Assembly (NCBI GenBank): GCA_002496355.1
Contig: DAJP01000070.1
Span: forward strand, 1 to 9,406
Reading direction: 5' to 3'
Source of the DNA: Euryarchaeota archaeon UBA346
GTDB lineage: Archaea; Thermoplasmatota; E2; DHVEG-1
DNA length: 9,406 nucleotides
This document shows, one piece after another, positions 1 to 6,213 of this stretch. Every line of letters begins with the position of its first letter. Positions within the stretch are counted from its first letter, which is position 1. The notes under the pieces were generated by a model. That model did no database searches. It worked only from the letters and a program-made list of their open reading frames with translations, and was not told where the DNA came from. Made by a program: the position numbers and the translations under genes.

Positions 1-4
1 TATT

Positions 5-70
5 GAATTTATAAACAGAAGCTATATATATTAAGTCAATGAATATTAACTCATTGAGTCTATTTAAAAT
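5..70 (+). promoter_or_regulatory. Promoter region of the first ASST gene, with several TATA-like boxes
   Basis: Three AT-rich archaeal TATA-like elements are visible: TTTATAAA at 8-15, CTATATATATTA at 22-33 and TATTTAAAAT at 61-70. The last is centred about 24 nt before the ATG at 89, so transcription from it would begin at or very near the start codon and give a leaderless mRNA. There is no well-placed Shine-Dalgarno: AAGGA at 71-75 lies 13 nt from the ATG. Which box is used cannot be told from sequence alone. Confidence 0.5.
36..57. repeat. 7-bp perfect inverted repeat, candidate operator
   Basis: TCAATGA (36-42) and TCATTGA (51-57) are exact reverse complements separated by 8 nt. The element sits directly upstream of the TATA-like box at 61-70, where a dimeric archaeal regulator could block or recruit TBP/TFB. 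The arms are short enough that chance occurrence in a 9.4-kb window is possible. Confidence 0.3.
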
Positions 71-88
71 AAGGAATGTTGAATCCAA

Positions 89-1807
89 ATGAGCAAAGGT
101 TTCATCAATAAGATATTGGTCATCACGATTATGTGCCTTTTTTGTGGAACCTTCTGTATGCCTCTGACAGGTTCCTACACATTATCTCAACAGTCTTTGA
201 ACACGCAACTAGATGGTCAGATTTTGTTTGCCCCTATGGATTCCTGGACAACGTATCTTATTAATGACGCAGGCCAGGTCATCCATACCTGGTCGAGTAA
301 TTATTTCCCTGGAGAATCTGCATACTTGCTGGAAGATGGCAGTCTTCTACGGACAATTAAATTATCATTTGCGTATGGTGGTGATGGCGGTGGGGTCCAA
401 AAAATCAACTGGACTGGATCGTTACTCTGGGATTATCATTACTATACTGATGACTATCTGAGTCATCACGATATCTGTCCATTGAAAAATGGCAATGTCC
501 TGATGATTGCATGGGAGTTTAAAACCCCTGATGAGGCAATCGCTGCAGGAAGAGATCCTAATAAAATATCAGGAAACAAGGTGATGCCTGATCACATCAT
601 TGAAGTAAAACCCACAGGCCCAACAACAGGGGATATCGTATGGGAATGGCATGTATGGGATCACCTTATTCAAGACTATGACCCCAACAAAATCAATTAT
701 GGGGCTGTCGAGGACCATCCGGAACTAATTGACTTGAATTATGGGTACACCACCGCAGATTGGTTACATACCAATGCAATCGATTACAACGAAGAATTTG
801 ATCAAATCCTTCTCACAACCCGGAATTTTAATGAAATCTGGATCATAGACCATAGCACGACTACCGAGGAAGCCGCTGGTCATACTGGTGGGAATAGCGG
901 GAAAGGTGGTGATCTTTTATACCGCTGGGGAAACCCGCAAGCGTATCGTGCAGGAAGTTCAAACGATCAGAAATTCTTCCTTCAACACGATGCCTCTTGG
1001 ATAAAATTTGGGTATCCCGGAGCAGGAAACATCATCGTATTCAACAATGGTGTTGGACGTCCAGGGGGAAGTATTACTACAATCGATGAAATCATCCCAC
1101 CGGTCGATGACAATGGAATATATTTCCTTGAGCCCGGAGAAGCATTTGGTCCATCTGAACAAACCTGGACCTTTACCTGTGATTTCTTCGCACTTATCGT
1201 TGGAGGAGTGACTCGCTTACCAAATGGAAATACCCTTATCTGTGATGGACCGGGTGGAAGGTTCTTCGAGGTGACACCCACAGGGGAAACTATATGGGAG
1301 TATACTAACCAATATCCGACTCCCGCTACCAATAATGTGTTCAACATACAATATATTTCGGCGGATGAACCACCTGATCCCGAGGTCCCAAATCTTAATT
1401 GCGAAGGGAGTTTATCCTGGACGAGAGTAAAACCCGGGGAGACTGTGACAGGGAGTTTTGTGGTAGAAAATATCGGAGGGTCAGATTCCTTTTTACATTG
1501 GAGGGTCAATGTAAGTGGTCTTGAATGGGGAACATGGTCGTTTGTTCCAGAATCCGGTGAAAACCTCACGCCCCAGGACGGAAAGATAACCATCCAAGTG
1601 ACTGTGCAAGCTCCTTCGGAATCATCTACAAAGTTTGAGGGATTCATTGTTATAGAAAACTGTGATGATCCGGCTGATTTTGATATAATTCCGGTGACGT
1701 TAAAAACACCGGTGGGTAGTTCGCCATTCCAGCTTATGCTACAATGGCTCGTCTATAAAGTAAAAGATTTCTTTTTTATTTTTCACCAAATGATCGATCT
1801 TTCATAA
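89..1807 (+). CDS. Secreted arylsulfate sulfotransferase (ASST family), copy 1
   Basis: This 572-residue protein is predicted to be extracytoplasmic. ASST enzymes move a sulfuryl group from a phenolic sulfate to another phenol or alcohol through a sulfated histidine, without PAPS. A hydrophobic signal segment spans residues 8-24. The ASST propeller spans about 40-425 and shows the expected active-site positions: SHHD (His126/127), WLHTN (His227, Asn229), TTRNFNEIW (Arg245) and LQHD (His300). These correspond by motif to His252, His356/Asn358, Arg374 and His436 of the E. coli enzyme. An Ig-like domain follows at about 436-541, with Cys438 and Cys525 as a possible disulfide, then a hydrophobic tail (546-572). 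The ATG at 89 was chosen because it precedes the signal segment and fits the TATA spacing. Compared with copy 2, four residues are missing between Trp360 and Arg376. The family assignment is firm; the substrate is unknown. Confidence 0.9.
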   Translation: MSKGFINKILVITIMCLFCGTFCMPLTGSYTLSQQSLNTQLDGQILFAPMDSWTTYLINDAGQVIHTWSSNYFPGESAYLLEDGSLLRTIKLSFAYGGDGGGVQKINWTGSLLWDYHYYTDDYLSHHDICPLKNGNVLMIAWEFKTPDEAIAAGRDPNKISGNKVMPDHIIEVKPTGPTTGDIVWEWHVWDHLIQDYDPNKINYGAVEDHPELIDLNYGYTTADWLHTNAIDYNEEFDQILLTTRNFNEIWIIDHSTTTEEAAGHTGGNSGKGGDLLYRWGNPQAYRAGSSNDQKFFLQHDASWIKFGYPGAGNIIVFNNGVGRPGGSITTIDEIIPPVDDNGIYFLEPGEAFGPSEQTWTFTCDFFALIVGGVTRLPNGNTLICDGPGGRFFEVTPTGETIWEYTNQYPTPATNNVFNIQYISADEPPDPEVPNLNCEGSLSWTRVKPGETVTGSFVVENIGGSDSFLHWRVNVSGLEWGTWSFVPESGENLTPQDGKITIQVTVQAPSESSTKFEGFIVIENCDDPADFDIIPVTLKTPVGSSPFQLMLQWLVYKVKDFFFIFHQMIDLS

Positions 1808-1808
1808 A

Positions 1809-1831
1809 TTTTTTAGGAGAATTATTCTCTT
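1809..1831 (+). terminator. Oligo-T run and adjacent palindrome after ASST copy 1
   Basis: Six T residues (1809-1814) directly follow the stop codon of the first ASST gene, which suits archaeal oligo-T termination. They are followed by a perfect palindrome, GAGAAT-T-ATTCTC (1817-1829), which extends to 1815-1831 if one G.U pair is allowed. It could fold as a small hairpin or bind a regulator of the next gene, whose TATA box lies about 50 nt downstream. Confidence 0.35.
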
Positions 1832-1867
1832 CAAAGGTCATTTCTCGAATCGATTTATACACAATTT

Positions 1868-1890
1868 GGGAAAAAACTATTTATAGATAA
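1868..1890 (+). promoter_or_regulatory. BRE/TATA promoter of ASST copy 2 (leaderless)
   Basis: A purine-rich BRE-like stretch (GGGAAAAAAC, 1868-1877) is followed by ATTTATA (1879-1885). The box centre is about 26 nt upstream of the ATG at 1908, the usual archaeal TATA-to-start distance. The mRNA therefore probably begins at the start codon, consistent with no Shine-Dalgarno before it. This gives the second paralog its own promoter rather than read-through from the first. Confidence 0.55.
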
Positions 1891-1907
1891 TACCAATTAA
1901 ATATATT

Positions 1908-3683
1908 ATGGAGAACGACTTATTATCTCGGGTATTGACCGGTAAATTATCCACTGAAATACGATTAATGGTTTTTTTTATTCTTTTTCTCTTACTCAGC
2001 ACCTCTGTACCCTTATCATCATCACAGCAAATCACTCAGAATCCATTACCCATGAATTTTTCTGAAGGCCAATTTTTATATTCTCCTATGTGGACGACAA
2101 CGACGTATTTACGCTATCCGGATGGGTCGCTGAATCATTCATGGTCAAGCAGTTATTTCCCTGGTGTCGCAGTCTGGTGGCTTGGTGATGGAACCATCCT
2201 TCGGACGATACGAACTGGTTCAGGCGGAGGAACTGGTGGGTCTGGTGGTGGTGTTCAAAAAGTCGAATGGGATGGAACTATCGTATGGGACTTCCGGTAT
2301 AATACCGGTGGTGTTCTTTCTCATCATGATGTTAAAACATTACCGAATGGAAATGTGTTATTGATTGCTTGGGAGACCAAAACACGTACTGAAGCGATTG
2401 CTGCAGGCAGGAACCCAAGCTATGTGACCAGTTCTGGGTTATGGCCTGATCATGTCATTGAGGTTCAACCAACTGGACCGTCCAGTGGTGAGATCGTCTG
2501 GGAGTGGCATGCCTGGGATCATCTGATTCAGGATTATGATTCCGCGAAAGAGAACTACGGGGTAATCGGAGATCATCCCGAGTTAATTGATATTAATTAT
2601 GGGACCTCAACTCAACAAGATTGGATGCATACGAACTCTATTGATTATAATGCAAAATTCGACCAAATACTCATCAGCATCCATAACTTTAACGAAATCT
2701 GGATCATTGACCATAGCACCACAACAGAGGAAGCAGCAAGTCATAGTGGTGGGAACAGCGGGAAAGGTGGAGACCTTCTCTATCGCTGGGGAAACCCGAT
2801 GACCTATGACGCGGGTACGACCAATGACAGGAAACTATTCAGTCAGCATGACTCATCATGGATCGATGAAGGATGCCCAGGCGCAGGAGACCTTCTTATC
2901 TTCAACAATGGAGCAAACCGCCCTGGCAGCCATTATTCTACCATTGATGAGGTCACCCCACCAGTGGATGAGAATGGCGAGTATTATCTCCAACCTGGTA
3001 CCGCGTACGGACCGGAAACGCAGACATGGATGTACGTGGCTAACCCTCCTACGAGTTTCTATGCAAGCCATATCTCAGGAGCCTGGAGACTTTCCAGTGG
3101 GAACACACTCATCACCAATGGAGAATCAGGAAAAATATTCGAAGTCACCCCTGAAGGATCCACGGTATGGCAGTATAACAGTGGAGGACAAGTCTTCAAG
3201 GTTGTCTACATCCCCCCTGAAGCACCAGAGCCCCCACCACAAAATGAGACAACACCAGACTTGGACTGTTCAGGAAGTCTTTCATGGACCAATATCAAAC
3301 CCGGTGCGACAGTCGCTGGGAATTTTCAGATACAAAATATAGGGGATAACGAATCATTACTGAACTGGACAATTAACGCATCATCGATTTCCTGGGGAAC
3401 CTGGTCCTTCAGTCCAGAATCCGGAACTGGATTAACCCCCGAGGATGGATTTGTGACTGTTCTTACGACCATGACAGCACCTGATGAACCTGATTCAGAT
3501 TTTGAAGGATTCATACGAGTAGAAAACATAAACGATCCCACGGACTACGACATCGTCTCAGTGACCCTTTCAACACCGGTACAAATCATTCCGCCCTGGT
3601 TTATGTTCCTCCAACAGTTCATCACTCATATTCTACAGAACCATCCTTTGTTCGAGGCACTTGTGAATCATTTCATTTCATAA
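1908..3683 (+). CDS. Secreted arylsulfate sulfotransferase (ASST family), copy 2, with active-site Arg replaced by His
   Basis: This tandem paralog of the preceding gene has 591 residues and the same architecture. A signal/anchor segment spans residues 21-38, the ASST propeller about 45-435, a Pro-rich linker 436-449, an Ig-like domain 452-557, and a hydrophobic/amphipathic tail 562-591. Active-site positions are SHHD (His139/140), WMHTN (His241, Asn243) and SQHD (His314). The conserved Arg of the RNFNEIW motif is His259 here (ISIHNFNEIW). Loss of that Arg, which contacts sulfate in the E. coli enzyme, may change donor preference or activity. A Gly-rich insertion at 104-115 is longer than in copy 1. 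The ATG at 1908 is preferred because it fits leaderless transcription; a start at 1968 (Met21) would give a more usual signal-peptide length. The protein probably acts outside the membrane; its substrate is unknown. Confidence 0.88.
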   Translation: MENDLLSRVLTGKLSTEIRLMVFFILFLLLSTSVPLSSSQQITQNPLPMNFSEGQFLYSPMWTTTTYLRYPDGSLNHSWSSSYFPGVAVWWLGDGTILRTIRTGSGGGTGGSGGGVQKVEWDGTIVWDFRYNTGGVLSHHDVKTLPNGNVLLIAWETKTRTEAIAAGRNPSYVTSSGLWPDHVIEVQPTGPSSGEIVWEWHAWDHLIQDYDSAKENYGVIGDHPELIDINYGTSTQQDWMHTNSIDYNAKFDQILISIHNFNEIWIIDHSTTTEEAASHSGGNSGKGGDLLYRWGNPMTYDAGTTNDRKLFSQHDSSWIDEGCPGAGDLLIFNNGANRPGSHYSTIDEVTPPVDENGEYYLQPGTAYGPETQTWMYVANPPTSFYASHISGAWRLSSGNTLITNGESGKIFEVTPEGSTVWQYNSGGQVFKVVYIPPEAPEPPPQNETTPDLDCSGSLSWTNIKPGATVAGNFQIQNIGDNESLLNWTINASSISWGTWSFSPESGTGLTPEDGFVTVLTTMTAPDEPDSDFEGFIRVENINDPTDYDIVSVTLSTPVQIIPPWFMFLQQFITHILQNHPLFEALVNHFIS

Positions 3684-3962
3684 TCTTCCTTCATTCAGGA
3701 GAAAAAGAGGTAGGGTACTGAGAGAACATTCAGGAAACCCTTACTTTTATCGTCATGGTCTTTTTACGTTTCTTGCAGAATTTGCGATAGATTTGGGAAG
3801 AATGTTTATTAAGAAACGATGAATAATTGGGACGGACTATGATACAAGCGAAGCGGAGGCAGAAGTATTTCCCTAATATCATCAGACTATGAGGGAGAAT
3901 ACATTTCTGAGTCTCAGACAAACTCTGAAAGAAAATTCCCCAATGACTTACAAATTCACCTT
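3684..3962 (+). promoter_or_regulatory. 279-nt intergenic leader region with promoter-like element
   Basis: No convincing full-length gene lies here. T-rich stretches (for example TTTTT at 3761-3765) could terminate the upstream transcript. A TATA-like TTTATTAA at 3805-3812 follows a purine-rich stretch (GGGAAGAATG, 3795-3804) and would start transcription near 3833-3839. The RNA from there to the GTG at 3963 contains short overlapping reading frames (3839-3892 and 3889-3966) and a 13-nt palindrome, TCTGAG-T-CTCAGA (3906-3918). This is the likely control region of the acyltransferase-sulfotransferase-amidotransferase set. Confidence 0.4.
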
Positions 3963-3966
3963 GTGA
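3889..3966 (+). other. Short upstream frame: leader peptide or frameshifted N-terminus of the acyltransferase
   Basis: An ATG at 3889 opens a 25-codon frame ending in TGA at 3964-3966, and an internal ATG lies at 3943. The last seven codons read MTYKFTL. The next gene begins with GTG at 3963, so start and stop overlap as GTGA. Joined in one frame, the sequence would read MTYKFTL followed by VKTKKDLKTF, which looks like the normal N-terminus of this acyltransferase family. Either one base has been lost near 3961-3963, or this is a small translationally coupled leader ORF. A further 17-codon frame (3839-3892) overlaps the ATG at 3889 as ATGA. Confidence 0.3.
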
Positions 3967-5063
3967 AAACCAAAAAAGATTTGAAGACATTTTATGAAGT
4001 CGCTTTTCAGGTATATCAAAACAACCCCAATTGGGTCGCTCCTTTTTGGAATGAACTCGATGGTTTCTTTAAAAAAAAGAATCCGTTCTGGTCCCATGCA
4101 GAATGTGCCTTATTCATTGTCAAAAAACAGGGGAAAAACATCGGTCGCATCGCTGCAATCATCGACGAAGCATATTGTCAAGCCACTGGAGAAAAAATCG
4201 GGTACTTTGGTTTTTTTGAATGCGTTGAAGAGTACGAATGTGCAGAAGCATTATTACAAGTTGCTGAAGACTGGCTCATATCAAAAAAAATGAAAATAAT
4301 GCGAGGTCCTATAGATGGACGTATCGATATGGGATGTGGTTTTCTATCTATGGGTTTTGACTCACCACCCAGTGTGCTTTCCACCTATTCACCATCGTAC
4401 TACCTCACCTTTGCTGAACGATACGGTTTAAAAAAAACACGTGATTTTTTCCATTATACTATTGATTTGACACATCCCTTGCCAAAGGAGCTTGAAGAAA
4501 AAGCACAGCACTGTTTATCTTCAGGCATAACGCTTCGTACTTTCAAACGGCTCCAAACCGGAAACGAACTGAAATGGTGGACGAAACTTTTTTTAGACAC
4601 ATTCTCAGAACACTGGGGGTTTGTCCCAGTTTCACCAGCGGAAGTGAAAACCAGATTTGGGGTAAAGCAGCTTCGATGGTTTGTCGACACAAAATTATTT
4701 CTCATTGCCGAATCCAACGGCCTACCTGTCGCATACCTCTGGTCGACACCTGAGTATAACCAGGTGTTTCAAAAAATGCATGGACGCCTGGGCCCGATAG
4801 AAGCCATTCGCTTCCTCTTCGCACAACGGACAATAAATGCAGGTAAACTCCACTTCGTTGGGATACGAAAAGACTTCCGTCATCAAAACATTGCATCGTT
4901 ACTCAATTATAGGGCTCTTCGGGAGATGAAAAACAGAGGATACGTTCGCGCTGAGGTCGGATGGATCGATGAGCAGAACACGATAGCTCATTCCACGATC
5001 GCATATACTGGTGCAGTAGTGTATAAAAAACATCGTGTCTTCGAAAAAAAACTTATTGACTAA
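3963..5063 (+). CDS. YghO-like N-acyltransferase (GNAT-fold superfamily)
   Basis: This cytosolic protein has 366 residues from the GTG and resembles the YghO-type family of large acyl-CoA N-acyltransferases, whose substrate is not established. Family hallmarks in order are DLKTFYEV...NNPNWVAPF (6-28), KKNPFWSHAECALF (38-51), GRIAAIID (61-68), GYFGFFEC (80-87), MRGPIDGRIDMGCGFLSMGFDSPP (113-136) and YSPSYY (142-147). A C-terminal GNAT-like acyl-CoA region follows: VGIRKDFRHQNIASLL (299-314), in which the usual Gly of the R/Q-x-x-G-x-G/A loop is Asn309. The ending VGWIDEQN...KKHRVFEKKL (332-364) is typical. There is no signal peptide or membrane helix. The GTG is the only in-frame start but has no Shine-Dalgarno or nearby TATA box, and upstream codons in another frame look like the true N-terminus. 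It lies 25 nt before the sulfotransferase gene, probably in one operon. Confidence 0.8.
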   Translation: MKTKKDLKTFYEVAFQVYQNNPNWVAPFWNELDGFFKKKNPFWSHAECALFIVKKQGKNIGRIAAIIDEAYCQATGEKIGYFGFFECVEEYECAEALLQVAEDWLISKKMKIMRGPIDGRIDMGCGFLSMGFDSPPSVLSTYSPSYYLTFAERYGLKKTRDFFHYTIDLTHPLPKELEEKAQHCLSSGITLRTFKRLQTGNELKWWTKLFLDTFSEHWGFVPVSPAEVKTRFGVKQLRWFVDTKLFLIAESNGLPVAYLWSTPEYNQVFQKMHGRLGPIEAIRFLFAQRTINAGKLHFVGIRKDFRHQNIASLLNYRALREMKNRGYVRAEVGWIDEQNTIAHSTIAYTGAVVYKKHRVFEKKLID

Positions 5064-5074
5064 GTTGTCAATGT

Positions 5075-5080
5075 AAGGAG
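5075..5080 (+). promoter_or_regulatory. Shine-Dalgarno that sets the sulfotransferase start
   Basis: AAGGAG at 5075-5080 lies 8 nt before the ATG at 5089, an ideal spacing. The in-frame GTG at 5080 overlaps the motif itself and is therefore unlikely to be the start. Confidence 0.7.
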
Positions 5081-5088
5081 TGGACTTC

Positions 5089-6213
5089 ATGAAAAGCAGA
5101 CAACAAAAACAAAAAAATCAACATACCACGCAACATCCGTTGTTCGGAATATCAACACGACAATGGATACAGCTTGTGAAAAAAAACGGTGGTGTCGACA
5201 GGAGATATCTCAATCGAGCACTCTTTATCAGTATGATATCCCTTGGTACCACTCCAATACGCATGCTTTTTAAAATAAAATACGGAAAAAAAATCAATGA
5301 AGTCACTCAAAATGAACCCCCGATCTTTATCATAGGACACTGGCGGAGTGGAACAACCTACCTGCATGAGCTCTTAAGTTACGACCCGCAGTTCTGCTAC
5401 ACCACGCTTTGGAGCACCCTTTTACCAGAAGGATGCCTCATTCTAGAGCCGATGAAGCGCTTTCTTGCCCGATTCCTCCCCTCAGAACGACCAATGGATG
5501 CGATAAAGGTCGATATGGATGGACCCTACGAGGATGAAGCGGCGCTTGCTGTTCTACAGCCCTGGTCGTTTTTCCATTGTCTGCATTTCCCCAGGAACGC
5601 AGAAGAACAGTACCTGAAATCCATCCATTTCCAAGGGCTTTCTTCTGAGGAAAAAAAACAATGGAACGCAACATATTTACGTTTCATAAAAACAGTTCTT
5701 TTCATGAACCCGGGAAAACGATTCCTTTCGAAAAACCCTCCCAATACGGCCCGTATCCCAACCTTACTTGAGTTGTTCCCAGAAGCAAAATTCATCCATA
5801 TCTATCGAAGTCCATATCTTGTCTATCTTTCGACAAAAAAAATGAGAATACGAGTGTTAGATAAACTCGCATTACAAGATGCTTCTGAAAAAGAAATAGA
5901 ACAACAGGTTATCTCGAACTATATCCGTCTCATGAACAGCTTTTTTGAGCAAAAAGAACAGATCCAACCTGATAGGTTTGTTGAGGTGAGATATGAAGAA
6001 CTCATTCAGAATCCAATGAAACACCTCCAGTTCATCTATGAGACCCTGAAAATCCCTGGTTTTGAGACAGCTAGACCTGAGCTGATGAAATACTTGGAAC
6101 GCCAATCCGAGTACAAAACAAACGTCTACTCAATCGATCAAAAGATACTGCAACATGTCGAAAAGAACTGGAAATTTACGATCGATCGCTGGGGGTACAC
6201 GCCACCGAAGTGA
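5089..6213 (+). CDS. PAPS-dependent sulfotransferase (Sulfotransfer_3-like)
   Basis: This 374-residue cytosolic enzyme is predicted to transfer sulfate from PAPS to a hydroxyl or amine acceptor. The 5'-phosphosulfate loop is GHWRSGTT (83-90, Arg86). The 3'-phosphate-binding motif is IYRSPYLVYLS (238-248), with Arg240 and Ser248 eight residues apart, as in classical SULT enzymes. SKNPPNTARI (214-223) and RYEELIQNP (301-309) are further hallmarks of this family. There is no signal peptide; the basic N-terminus (KSRQQKQKNQ) is probably disordered. The ATG at 5089 is chosen over a GTG at 5080 because of the Shine-Dalgarno at 5075-5080. The gene follows the acyltransferase by 25 nt, and its stop overlaps the next start as GTGA, so the three genes are probably co-transcribed. 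Related proteins are common in bacteria, and the acceptor is unknown. Confidence 0.87.
   Translation: MKSRQQKQKNQHTTQHPLFGISTRQWIQLVKKNGGVDRRYLNRALFISMISLGTTPIRMLFKIKYGKKINEVTQNEPPIFIIGHWRSGTTYLHELLSYDPQFCYTTLWSTLLPEGCLILEPMKRFLARFLPSERPMDAIKVDMDGPYEDEAALAVLQPWSFFHCLHFPRNAEEQYLKSIHFQGLSSEEKKQWNATYLRFIKTVLFMNPGKRFLSKNPPNTARIPTLLELFPEAKFIHIYRSPYLVYLSTKKMRIRVLDKLALQDASEKEIEQQVISNYIRLMNSFFEQKEQIQPDRFVEVRYEELIQNPMKHLQFIYETLKIPGFETARPELMKYLERQSEYKTNVYSIDQKILQHVEKNWKFTIDRWGYTPPK

Noticed and set aside
13..24. Signal-segment Cys residues of ASST copy 1 (CLFCGTFC, nucleotides about 134-160) as a lipobox; coordinates of this entry are residues 13-24 of that protein
   Set aside because: No [LVI]-[ASTVI]-[GAS]-C arrangement is present, so lipoprotein processing is not supported.
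982..1647. 221-residue open frame on the - strand, opposite ASST copy 1
   Set aside because: It is antisense to a strongly conserved ASST and Ig-like coding region. The translation shows no recognisable domain, and no promoter or ribosome site precedes it.
2806..3342. 178-residue + strand frame inside ASST copy 2
   Set aside because: It overlaps conserved ASST motifs in another frame, and its composition (Met, Ser and Pro rich) looks like an out-of-frame shadow.
3906..3918. Palindrome TCTGAG-T-CTCAGA in the acyltransferase leader as a definite operator
   Set aside because: Six-base arms are expected by chance once or twice in a window this size, and nothing else marks it as a binding site.
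3730..3990. 86-residue - strand frame across the intergenic leader
   Set aside because: It runs into the start of the acyltransferase and has low-complexity Phe/Ser/Lys-rich composition, no recognisable domain and no promoter. It remains the only frame of any length in the gap, so a small unknown gene is not fully excluded.
5080..5088. GTG at 5080 as the sulfotransferase start
   Set aside because: It overlaps the AAGGAG motif itself; the ATG at 5089 has correct spacing.
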